A stretch of 64,000 nt of DNA from Gelidibacter algens (GTDB lineage Bacteria > Bacteroidota > Bacteroidia > Flavobacteriales > Flavobacteriaceae), in NCBI RefSeq assembly GCF_001678675.1, contig NZ_LZRN01000002.1:1-64000 (forward strand). Direction: 5' to 3'. A program made the translations under genes and the position numbers. The notes under the pieces were generated by a model. The model searched no databases and was not told where the DNA came from. It saw nothing but the letters and a program-made list of their open reading frames with translations. The first letter of the stretch is position 1, and the number at the start of each line of letters is the position of its first letter. Below are positions 47,371 through 55,777 of this stretch, in pieces.

Positions 47371-48256
47371 ATGTTCAAAATCAACCAGAAAAAAAATAAT
47401 CTAGAAATAATAGGCATAAAAAAAAGTGTCTAAAGCAAAAATTCATCTTAACCAAGGTGCCAGTTTACAAGAACTAACATTAGGAGGTCATGAATTGATA
47501 AAGGACATGTCACCATTTGCATATGATACTACATATGCTTCTTCAATTCTGTTTCCATTTGCTAATAGAATTAAAGATGGTAGCTATACATTTGAAGGGA
47601 TTTCCTATCAATTTGATATTAATGAAGAGAAGCTGAATAATGCGCTTCATGGACTGGTATATAATAAAACATTTGAGGTTATACATAAAGAGGGTACTGA
47701 AACATATGCTTCAGTAAAACTTATGTATCATGAAAAAAATGAATCTAACGGATTTCCATTCACATATGTCATTTGCCTGGAATATATATTAACAGAAACC
47801 ACAATAGATTTAAATGTGGAAATAAAAAACACTGATTCTAAACCTTTTCCTTTTACCTTGGGTTGGCATCCCTATTTTTTAAGTAGTGATTTGCATAATA
47901 GTTCACTTATTTTTGATTCCAATTTAAAATTACAATTAGACAAAAGAAATATAACAGAAAAAATTGTGATCAATGAGAATGCTGATTGCTTTAAAATAAA
48001 TAATCAATTTTTAGATGATTGTTTTGTTTTAAATTCTAAATATACTGTGTTTAAAACACCAAAATACGTTTTAACTTTAAGAACATCTGAAGAAGATTCC
48101 TATTTACAACTCTACACACCACCACAAAAAAACACCATTGCCATAGAACCAACTACAGGGGGTTCAGATAGTTTTAACAATGGTATAGGGTTAAAAACAT
48201 TGAAGCCCGGTGATACGTACTCAATCAACTGGAATTTAAATATTGATAATGTTTAA
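47371..48256 (+). CDS. galM: Aldose 1-epimerase (frameshift near the start)
   Basis: Interconverts alpha and beta anomers of aldoses before GalK. Family marks are SSILFPFANRI, NNALHGLVYNKTF (catalytic His region), GWHPYFL and the late EPTTGGSDSFN. The long frame begins only at a GTG at 47426. An ATG at 47371 starts MFKINQKKNNLEIIGI and would run into it if one A were removed from the eight-A run just before 47425. The joined 294-residue protein has the N-terminal strand expected for the family. The break is a one-base homopolymer insertion, probably a sequencing error. It is the first gene of a tight galM-galK-galT-transporter operon. Confidence 0.85.
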
Positions 48257-48265
48257 ACTAAAAAC

Positions 48266-49417
48266 ATGAATACCAATTTAATACAAAAGATTAAAATTAG
48301 TTTTCAGGAAAGATTTAAAACAGAACCACTGATGATATTTTCCCCAGGCAGAATTAATATTATTGGAGAACACACCGATTATAACGGTGGCTTTGTGTTT
48401 CCTGCAGCTATTAATAAAGGTATTATAGCCGCCATAGGAAAAAGTGATTCAAAGAGTTTTTCCATGGCTTATGCTGTAGATAAAGAGGAAATCGTTACGA
48501 TTTATTTAAATGATTTAAAGCCTTCATCTAAAGGGAGCTGGGAAAATTATGTATTGGGCGTGGTGGCTGAACTTCAAAGCAGAAATATTACCATCGGCAA
48601 TTTTAATATTGCTTTTGGTGGTGATATTCCTAGAGGCGCAGGTATGTCGTCATCAGCCGCATTAGAAAATAGTGTGGTGTTTGGTCTAAATGAACTGTTT
48701 GATTTGAGTTTATCAAAAGATGAGATGATTTTAATCTCACAAATGGCAGAACATAACTATGTTGGTGTTAAATGTGGCATCATGGACCAGTATGCTAGTA
48801 TGTTTGGTATAGTGAACAATGCATTTTTATTGGATTGCAGAACAGTAAAATCAAAGAGTTATGAAATTGACTTTAAAGATCATGAGCTGATATTAATCAA
48901 TACTAATGTAAAACATAATTTATCTGATAGTGCATATAATGACAGACGTTCGGTTTGTGAGTCTATTGCAGATTTGCTGAATGTAAAAGCACTTAGAGAT
49001 GCCACTGAATATGATTTAGAATCAATAAGGAATAATGTAACGCCCGAAAATTACCAAAAGGCACTCTATGTGATTCAAGAAAACGATAGAGCAGTCAAAG
49101 CATCAAAAGCGATAGAAGCGGGTGATTTAGAATTACTAGGGAAATTAATCTATGCCTCACATGAAGGCTTACAACATCAATACAAAGTAAGTTGTGAAGA
49201 ATTAGATTTTTTAGTTGACCAAGCGAAATTGAATAGCCATATTTTAGGAGCAAGAATGATGGGCGGTGGTTTTGGTGGTTGCACCATTAATTTGATAGAA
49301 AAAATCGAAACAGAATCTTTTAAAGTCTATGTTGCCGAAGCCTATAGAAATCAATTCCATAAAGATTGTTCTATATACGAAGTAGCACTTTCAAATGGTA
49401 CAGGCATTATTGAATAA
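48266..49417 (+). CDS. galK: Galactokinase
   Basis: Phosphorylates galactose to galactose-1-phosphate. GHMP-kinase marks are SPGRINIIGEHTDYNGGF, the ATP loop RGAGMSSSAALE, and GARMMGGGFGGCT near the C-terminus. The 383-residue length is normal. It lies 9 bases after galM and 9 bases before galT. Confidence 0.96.
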   Translation: MNTNLIQKIKISFQERFKTEPLMIFSPGRINIIGEHTDYNGGFVFPAAINKGIIAAIGKSDSKSFSMAYAVDKEEIVTIYLNDLKPSSKGSWENYVLGVVAELQSRNITIGNFNIAFGGDIPRGAGMSSSAALENSVVFGLNELFDLSLSKDEMILISQMAEHNYVGVKCGIMDQYASMFGIVNNAFLLDCRTVKSKSYEIDFKDHELILINTNVKHNLSDSAYNDRRSVCESIADLLNVKALRDATEYDLESIRNNVTPENYQKALYVIQENDRAVKASKAIEAGDLELLGKLIYASHEGLQHQYKVSCEELDFLVDQAKLNSHILGARMMGGGFGGCTINLIEKIETESFKVYVAEAYRNQFHKDCSIYEVALSNGTGIIE

Positions 49418-49426
49418 CTAATCAAG

Positions 49427-50461
49427 ATGATTAATAGTATGAATTCGGATCTACAAGATTACTCACATAAGCGTTTAAATATACTAACAGGCGAATGGGT
49501 ATTGGTATCACCACATCGGGCCAAACGCCCATGGCAAGGGCAAAACGAAGAAGTTTCCAATCAAAAGAGACCAACTTATGATAGTACCTGTTATTTATGT
49601 GCGGGTAACACAAGAATCAATGGCGAACTAAACCCAAAATACGAAGATGTTTTTGTGTTTACCAATGATTTTGCAGCTTTACAGAATGATTCTAAAATAT
49701 TCAAAAAAGAAGACGGCTTGCTAATAGCACATAGCGAAAAAGGTATTTGTAAAGTAGTATGTTTTAGTCCAGACCATTCTAAAAGTTTGGGAGATATGGA
49801 CCCAAAAGATATCACTAAAATAGTAGAGGTATGGCAAAATGAATATAGAGAACTAGGGAAAAACAAAAGCATTAACTATGTTCAAATATTTGAGAACAAA
49901 GGGGCTATAATGGGTTGTAGCAATCCGCATCCACATGGACAGATATGGAGCCAGTCAACACTGCCAAATGAAGTTGATAAAAAGAATACACAGCAGTTAA
50001 AATATTACAATACAAACAAAAATAGTCTTTTAGGAGATTATTTAAATCAAGAATTAAAAAAACAAGAACGCATTATTTTTGAAAATGAGTCTTTTGTTAT
50101 TCTGGTACCTTTCTGGGCTATCTGGCCATTTGAAACGATGATATTGCCTAAGAGACACCAAAAAAATATTTTGGAGATGACAGAAAAAGAATCGAATCTT
50201 TTTGCAGAAGCTATATCAGTTATCACCAAAACATACGATAAATTATTCAATACCTCATTTCCTTATTCTAGTGGTATACATCAGTCACCAACGGATGGAA
50301 AAGACCATAGCCATTGGCATTGGCATATGAGTTTTTATCCACCACTACTAAGAAGTGCAACGGTTAAGAAATTTATGGTAGGTTATGAGATGTTTGGTTC
50401 ACCACAACGAGATATAACGGCGGAAATAGCATCTCAAAGTTTAAAAGAATTAATTTTTTAA
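49427..50461 (+). CDS. galT: Galactose-1-phosphate uridylyltransferase
   Basis: Transfers UMP between UDP-glucose and galactose-1-phosphate. The zinc-site motif CYLCAGN and the catalytic histidine motif NPHPHGQIW are seen, with a second His cluster DHSHWHWH near the end. The 344-residue length fits. It is third in the galactose operon. Confidence 0.96.
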   Translation: MINSMNSDLQDYSHKRLNILTGEWVLVSPHRAKRPWQGQNEEVSNQKRPTYDSTCYLCAGNTRINGELNPKYEDVFVFTNDFAALQNDSKIFKKEDGLLIAHSEKGICKVVCFSPDHSKSLGDMDPKDITKIVEVWQNEYRELGKNKSINYVQIFENKGAIMGCSNPHPHGQIWSQSTLPNEVDKKNTQQLKYYNTNKNSLLGDYLNQELKKQERIIFENESFVILVPFWAIWPFETMILPKRHQKNILEMTEKESNLFAEAISVITKTYDKLFNTSFPYSSGIHQSPTDGKDHSHWHWHMSFYPPLLRSATVKKFMVGYEMFGSPQRDITAEIASQSLKELIF

Positions 50462-50488
50462 AAGAATAGCAAAGCAAACTAAACTATT

Positions 50489-52141
50489 ATGACATCAAAT
50501 TTTGAATTTTGGGACTATTTCGTCTTTATTGCGTATGCCATATTAATATTAGGAGTCGGCTTATGGGTTTCCAGAGATAAAAAGGGACATCAAAAAAATG
50601 CAGAAGATTATTTTTTAGCCAGTAAATCATTACCATGGTGGGCTATTGGCGCCTCATTAATCGCGGCTAATATATCAGCAGAGCAATTTATAGGGATGTC
50701 CGGTTCTGGTTTTGCATCAGGACTAGCTATAGCCAGTTATGAATGGATGGGCGCCATCACATTAATAATAGTTGGAAAATTTTTTCTACCCATATTTATA
50801 GAAAAAGAACTTTACACCATTCCAGAATTCCTTGAAAAGCGATTTTCTACTAATCTAAAAACCATTTTAGCAATATTTTGGATCGCTTTGTATGTATTTG
50901 TAAACCTAACCACCGTTTTGTATTTAGGCGCTTTGGCATTAGAAACAATTATGGGCATTCCAATGATGTATGGTGTTTTGGGATTAGCATTGTTTTCCGC
51001 GGCCTATTCGTTATATGGAGGCTTATCAGCTGTAGCTTGGACCGATGTGATTCAAGTCATTTTTTTAGTGTTGGGTGGATTAATAACAACCTATTTAGCA
51101 TTAAACACCTTATCAGACGGCGCAGGTTTTATGGCTGGATTGACTACGATTTATGACACCGTACCAGAACGTTTTGCCATGATCTTAGATAAATCAAATC
51201 CAGAGTATAACAATCTACCGGGGCTGGGTGTAATAGTAGGAGGTATGTGGGTAGCGAATTTATATTATTGGGGATTCAATCAGTATATTATTCAAAGAAC
51301 CTTAGCAGCCAAATCTTTAAAAGAAGCTCAGAAAGGAATTTTGTTTGCAGCGTTTTTAAAATTAATAATTCCGTTAATAGTAGTTATCCCAGGAATAGCA
51401 GCTTATTTAATGATTAACGATCCAGAGATTATGGGGCGACTGGGCGATGCTGCATTAAATAATATTCCTTCATTAGAACAAGCCGATAAAGCCTACCCTT
51501 GGTTATTGCAATTTTTACCAACAGGACTTAAAGGCGTTGCCTTTGCAGCCTTAGCAGCAGCAATTGTGTCGTCGTTAGCCTCTATGTTAAATTCGACATC
51601 AACCATTTTTACCATGGATATTTATAAGCAGTATATCAATAAGAATGCTAATGATAAAGCGACGGTAAGTATGGGTAGAAAATCAGCAGGTGTAGCCTTA
51701 CTAGTAGCCTGTATTATGGCGACACAATTAGGTGATATAGACCAAGCGTTTCAATTTATACAAGAATATACGGGTGTTGTGAGTCCGGGGATTTTGGCAG
51801 TATTCATTTTAGGATTATTCTGGAAGAAAACCACAAATAAGGCAGCGATTGTAGGTGCCTTAGTATCTATTCCGATAGCGATGTATTTTAAAGTAGCACC
51901 AAAAGGCTGGTCAACATCCTATATTTTTGTGGATGTGCCTTTTATGGATCAGATGGGATACACAGCTATATTAACAATGATTGTTATAGCATTAGTTAGT
52001 TATTTTCAACACAATGGCGCCGATGATGAAAAAGGCATTGACATCACTAAAGACTTATTTAAAACAAGCCCACTATTCAACATAGGTGCTTTCTCTGTGA
52101 TGCTCATCCTAGTAGTATTATATAGCGTGTTTTGGAATTAG
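50489..52141 (+). CDS. SSS-family sodium/sugar symporter (galactose/glucose type)
   Basis: Inner-membrane sodium-coupled sugar transporter with 13-14 helices, similar to SglT proteins. Marks are EDYFLASKSLPWWAIGASLIAANISAEQ at the N-terminus and ALAAAIVSSLASMLNSTSTIFTMD in the middle. It is the last gene of the galactose operon, 27 bases after galT, so galactose is the likely substrate. It clearly differs from the uronate-run transporter at 23462. Confidence 0.88.
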   Translation: MTSNFEFWDYFVFIAYAILILGVGLWVSRDKKGHQKNAEDYFLASKSLPWWAIGASLIAANISAEQFIGMSGSGFASGLAIASYEWMGAITLIIVGKFFLPIFIEKELYTIPEFLEKRFSTNLKTILAIFWIALYVFVNLTTVLYLGALALETIMGIPMMYGVLGLALFSAAYSLYGGLSAVAWTDVIQVIFLVLGGLITTYLALNTLSDGAGFMAGLTTIYDTVPERFAMILDKSNPEYNNLPGLGVIVGGMWVANLYYWGFNQYIIQRTLAAKSLKEAQKGILFAAFLKLIIPLIVVIPGIAAYLMINDPEIMGRLGDAALNNIPSLEQADKAYPWLLQFLPTGLKGVAFAALAAAIVSSLASMLNSTSTIFTMDIYKQYINKNANDKATVSMGRKSAGVALLVACIMATQLGDIDQAFQFIQEYTGVVSPGILAVFILGLFWKKTTNKAAIVGALVSIPIAMYFKVAPKGWSTSYIFVDVPFMDQMGYTAILTMIVIALVSYFQHNGADDEKGIDITKDLFKTSPLFNIGAFSVMLILVVLYSVFWN

Positions 52142-52247
52142 TTATTTAATTAAGATAGAAGTTTGTTTTCTACTAACATAGAATTCTTCCTGTATAGACT
52201 GACAACAATTTTTGCTTAATCTTAAAACCCCACAACTTTATGACTTG

Positions 52248-52312
52248 ATCCAAATTAAGTGCCATTCGGAGGCCTCGTTTTTTGGGGCCACCGAATTGGT
52301 CTCGATTTGGAT
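52248..52312. repeat. Large imperfect hairpin (29-base arms)
   Basis: Left arm 52248-52276 and right arm 52284-52312 match at 22 of 29 positions with 2 further G-T wobbles, around the loop GTTTTTT. Outer ends ATCCAAAT/ATTTGGAT and inner ATTCGG/CCGAAT and GGCC blocks pair perfectly. It lies between the galactose transporter and the tmRNA gene, which are convergent. It may be a terminator for the transporter, or one copy of a palindromic repeat element. Confidence 0.6.
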
Positions 52313-52350
52313 GATATTAGATGATTTTAATTGATATTGAATAAAATGAA

Positions 52351-52381
52351 AAACCCTGTAAATCATATGATTACAGGGTTT
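52351..52381 (-). terminator. Terminator of the tmRNA gene
   Basis: Perfect 11-bp stem AAACCCTGTAA (52351-52361) with TTACAGGGTTT (52371-52381), loop of 9 bases, flanked by A- and T-runs on both sides. On the minus strand it lies 26 bases after the tmRNA 3' end. Confidence 0.85.
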
Positions 52382-52406
52382 TTGGTGAGTTTTGATACTC
52401 AATAAG

Positions 52407-52799
52407 TGGAGCCGGAGAGAATCGAACTCTCGTCCAAACAAGTCATCAAAGGGCCTTCTACACGTTTATTCTTTTCTTGGGTTTTCGATTGCAGGCTGGT
52501 TAAAGACAACCCACCCACAACTTATCTTCTTTAGTTTCAAGAGCAAATCAAAGCGCTTCACTCCCTATGTCAACATTTACGATGTCTCTAAGCTGACCGC
52601 CGCTGACCAGGGCTTTCAAGAGACATTTAGCTTCCCTACCTGGTAGAGATTAGCAAATCCTACTGTAATTCGGATTATGCAGCTAAAGCGTAGTTATTCT
52701 CGCCGTTTAAAAGTTTGAAATAGTCTTTTACGTGTTTCAATTTCATTACACGACGTGCTTACCGTTCAATAAATCTCGCTGTCAAAACCAGTCGACCCC
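52407..52799 (-). ncRNA. ssrA: Transfer-messenger RNA (tmRNA)
   Basis: Rescues stalled ribosomes and adds a degradation tag. The 5' end GGGGTCG (52793-52799) pairs with the 3' end CGGCTCC (52408-52414 region) to form the acceptor stem with one G-U and one more wobble. The T-arm sequence GTTCGATTC is next to it. The tag frame at 52675-52704 reads GGC GAG AAT AAC TAC GCT TTA GCT GCA TAA, giving GENNYALAA. CCA is not encoded. The length is about 393 nt, normal for a one-piece tmRNA, and a strong terminator follows. Confidence 0.95.
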
Positions 52800-53088
52800 G
52801 TTTAGATATTATTTATTTGGGCGTTCCCTTTCAGCTATATCTTTTGCCGAAGGGGCAAAAGGATGTCGCTTCAAACTCGAAGAGTTCACGAATTCCTATT
52901 TGTTAAAATAAAAATACATGAGTAATCGCTAACGCAGCTTGCAAAGATATCAAAAACTTTGATTCTTGCGATTATTCTTTAATCTTATTGCAAAGTTCAT
53001 TCCATATACTCCGATAGTAATTTTGATTTACAATGTTAATTTAGGCCAAAAATTAATTTTTGAAAATAATAGACCCATTAAAACCTAA

Positions 53089-53859
53089 TTAGCGTAAATC
53101 TACATCAGGGTATTTCGATTTTATCAACATAAACACACCATAGCAAGCAATCCCGGCAGCAACGATTGCCATAATGATGGAACCAAACTCATTTTGAAGC
53201 AAATTAAAAGCGTCCGCTCTGTTGAGATCACCGCTCGAATTTTGAAGTCCTGCTTTAAAAAATAAATACGCCAAAATTCCCGCAACAATACCTCTAGCGG
53301 TAAACCCAATCGTGCCTGCATTGGTTAAAAGAGTTCTTGCCTTGTGGTCAATTCCTGCCTGCTCAACCTCTTCTTTAAATTTTCCGGAGTAGGCCATGTA
53401 AAATTCGTAAATCGCTTTTCCTACCAAAACCAATGCTATGCCAATGGCAATTGTATTACCGTATTCTGAATTTAAAACTTTTGAAACCGAACTTGATTTG
53501 CCACTAGAACTACCAAAAACCATTTTGAGTGCGGTAAATCCTAAATATCCATAAACTAAACCACTAACTAGATAACTACCACGCATGAGATATCCTTTAG
53601 CATTGTCATCATGATTTTTTAAGTTCGCAATCGCCTGATACCCTCTAAAAAATAAATAGCCTAACAGGCCAAGTCCAAGAATGACCAATAAAACCTGTCC
53701 GTAAGATTGGTCTGCCAAAAAACGTAAGGCGCCCTTGCTGCTTGAGGTCTTGCCTCCCAATCCGAAAATTGGAAGCGCCGTTAAAATCCCTATTAACAGA
53801 TAAATAGCGCCTTTGGCCACCATCCCTATTCGTGAAATTGTTTCTTTTTTTTGACTCAT
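53089..53859 (-). CDS. DUF1206 family membrane protein
   Basis: Integral membrane protein of unknown role. Six hydrophobic segments occur as three related pairs (for example IGMVAKGAIYLLIGILTALP, then MRGSYLVSGLVYGYLGFTAL, then IGFTARGIVAGILAYLFFKA), the three-repeat layout of DUF1206. The start at ATG 53859 (MSQKKET) is preferred; an in-frame ATG at 53892 adds 11 polar residues. It is a single gene unrelated to the sugar locus. Confidence 0.82.
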   Translation of the reverse strand: MSQKKETISRIGMVAKGAIYLLIGILTALPIFGLGGKTSSSKGALRFLADQSYGQVLLVILGLGLLGYLFFRGYQAIANLKNHDDNAKGYLMRGSYLVSGLVYGYLGFTALKMVFGSSSGKSSSVSKVLNSEYGNTIAIGIALVLVGKAIYEFYMAYSGKFKEEVEQAGIDHKARTLLTNAGTIGFTARGIVAGILAYLFFKAGLQNSSGDLNRADAFNLLQNEFGSIIMAIVAAGIACYGVFMLIKSKYPDVDLR

Positions 53860-54074
53860 ATTTATAGTTTTTGAAGTTATTGTTACTTCCAATGAACTGA
53901 AATTAGTTCAATAATGATAACCTTATTCAAAGAAATACTAACGTATTCAAAACTTTGAATTTGAGTCGAACTTATATTAAGTAGTTGAATTTCAATGTCT
54001 TATTGAAACACTTGACGATTGTAGGATGGGTTCATTATCCTTTCATAAAAAAACATTAAATTGAAACAAAAACC

Positions 54075-54287
54075 ATGATCAGAAAAGGAACATTAGTCCA
54101 ATGGAATTGGGGTTCAGGCAAGGCAGAAGGTAAGGTTGTAGAAACCTATACCAACCCCGTCACTAAAACCATCAAAGGAACCGAAATCACAAGAAACGGC
54201 GAACACGATAACAAAGCACTTTACATCAAACAAGAAGATGGCGACCACGTTTTGAAAAGCGAAAGTGAGGTTGAGCGCCTGTCTTAA
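54075..54287 (+). CDS. DUF2945 (TUDOR-like) small protein
   Basis: A 70-residue protein of the hypervirulence-associated/DUF2945 family. The pattern IRKGTLVQWNWGSGKAEGKV, then a conserved GTEITRNG block and DGDHVLKSESEVER, is typical. It is probably a cytoplasmic small beta-barrel protein; its molecular role is unknown. Confidence 0.85.
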   Translation: MIRKGTLVQWNWGSGKAEGKVVETYTNPVTKTIKGTEITRNGEHDNKALYIKQEDGDHVLKSESEVERLS

Positions 54288-54471
54288 AGATTTTAATTGT
54301 CGATTGCTTGCTAAAGCCTACAAATCGACTTATTTTCGTCAAAAAGAGATTTTAGTAAACAGTCCTCAGTCCTCAGTAAGCAGTTTTTAGAAAGAGATTT
54401 GCTTGTCTGCTTATTGGAAGACAGGATTATTGCCGGGTATTGTCCGATTTATCTTTAGGTTTAATCTTTAG

Positions 54472-54511
54472 ATTTCCGCCCCTATCTGCCGATAGGTAGG
54501 TTTGCGGAAAT
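54472..54511 (+). promoter_or_regulatory. Hairpin in the leader of the dehydrogenase-like gene
   Basis: Outer arms ATTTCCGC (54472-54479) and GCGGAAAT (54504-54511) pair perfectly, and an inner CCTATC/GATAGG stem lies inside. It ends 16 bases before the start codon at 54528, so it could affect translation. It could also be a copy of a dispersed palindrome. Confidence 0.4.
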
Positions 54512-54527
54512 AAAAAAACAAGTTTTA

Positions 54528-55733
54528 ATGAAATTCGCCATCATCAAAGAACGTAAAAATCCGCCAGACAGACGTGTCGTATTCTCACCAGAAAAATTAG
54601 CAGAAGCTCGCATGGAATTTCCAGAGGCAGAGTTTATTGTGGAATCCAGTGACATCAGGATATTTCCGGATTCGGCATACAGAGCCTTAGGGTTTGAGGT
54701 GACCGATGATGTTTCGGATGCAGATGTCATGATTGGTGTTAAGGAAGTGCCAATTGAGGCGTTGATTCCCAATAAACACTATTTTTTCTTTTCACATACC
54801 ATCAAAAAACAACCTTACAATAGGCACTTGCTTCAAGCTATTCTTGAAAATAACATTGAACTGCTTGATCATGAAACCATCGTCAAAAAAAGTGGCGCAC
54901 GCCTCATTGGATTTGGCCGTTATGCGGGATTGGTTGGTGCTTACAACGCATTTAGAGCTTTAGGATTGCGAGAAAAATTGTTTGATCTTCCAAAGGTGCA
55001 ATTACTATCTGATTTGAGCAGTGTAAAGGATGAGCTTGATAAAATAACTATTCCAAACATTAAAATTCTACTTTCCGGAACAGGAAAGGTCGCCTATGGT
55101 GCCAAAGAAATATTGGATCATTTAAAAATTAAGGAAGTGAGCGATGCGCTTTATCTTACTTCAAAATTCACAGAACCGGTGTATTGTATGGTAGATGTGA
55201 TGGAATATAGTAAACGAAAGGACGGAAAAGTAGGCAGCAAACAGCAGTTCTACAAGGATCCTTCAGATTACGAGAGCAATTTTATGCCATATGCCAAAGA
55301 AACGGATATGTTTATTGCTGGACATTTTTATGGCAACAATGCTCCTTATTTATTCACCCGTAGGGATGCAAAATCGGCAGATTTTAAGATCAACCTTGTG
55401 GCAGATATCAGCTGTGATATTGATGGTCCCGTAGCTTCAACCATAAGGGCTTCAACAATTGCCGATCCATTTTATGGCTATGATGCCAAAACAGAAAAGG
55501 AAGTAGCTTTTGATTCCCAAAACGCCATAACCATTATGGCTGTTGATAATTTGCCGTGCGAACTTCCTAAAGATGCCAGTGAAGGTTTTGGTGAAATGTT
55601 TTTAGAAAATGTTATTCCTGCATTTTTTAATGACGATGAGCGCGGAATCCTAAAGCGCGCCAGAATATCAAAGAATGGCAAGCTCACTGAACGTTTTCAA
55701 TATTTACAGGATTATGTAGATGGAATAGAATAA
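54528..55733 (+). CDS. Saccharopine/alanine dehydrogenase-like NAD(P) oxidoreductase
   Basis: Member of the AlaDH/PNT superfamily. The N-terminal substrate domain opens KFAIIKERKNPPDRRVVFSP, and the segment YFFFSHTIKKQPYN resembles the lysine-forming saccharopine dehydrogenases. A Rossmann motif is seen as LLSGTGKVAYGAKE (about residue 182). The 401-residue length fits. Its leader carries a hairpin. A saccharopine or amino-acid dehydrogenase role is likely, but the substrate cannot be assigned. Confidence 0.75.
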   Translation: MKFAIIKERKNPPDRRVVFSPEKLAEARMEFPEAEFIVESSDIRIFPDSAYRALGFEVTDDVSDADVMIGVKEVPIEALIPNKHYFFFSHTIKKQPYNRHLLQAILENNIELLDHETIVKKSGARLIGFGRYAGLVGAYNAFRALGLREKLFDLPKVQLLSDLSSVKDELDKITIPNIKILLSGTGKVAYGAKEILDHLKIKEVSDALYLTSKFTEPVYCMVDVMEYSKRKDGKVGSKQQFYKDPSDYESNFMPYAKETDMFIAGHFYGNNAPYLFTRRDAKSADFKINLVADISCDIDGPVASTIRASTIADPFYGYDAKTEKEVAFDSQNAITIMAVDNLPCELPKDASEGFGEMFLENVIPAFFNDDERGILKRARISKNGKLTERFQYLQDYVDGIE

Positions 55734-55777
55734 TACACGCTAAGTGTTTGATTCTTGAATTCTAGCTATTAGATTGG

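Noticed and set aside
169-52141. Ulvan or other sulfated-polysaccharide locus
   Set aside because: No sulfatase, rhamnosidase or unsaturated-uronyl hydrolase is present, so a non-sulfated glucuronoxylan-like target fits better.
52392-52646. 84-residue plus-strand frame in the tmRNA region
   Set aside because: It lies within the tmRNA gene and has no protein features.
54360-54385. Direct repeats CAGTCCTCAGTCCTCAGT as a CRISPR or attachment site
   Set aside because: Only two to three short tandem units with no spacers or mobile genes nearby.
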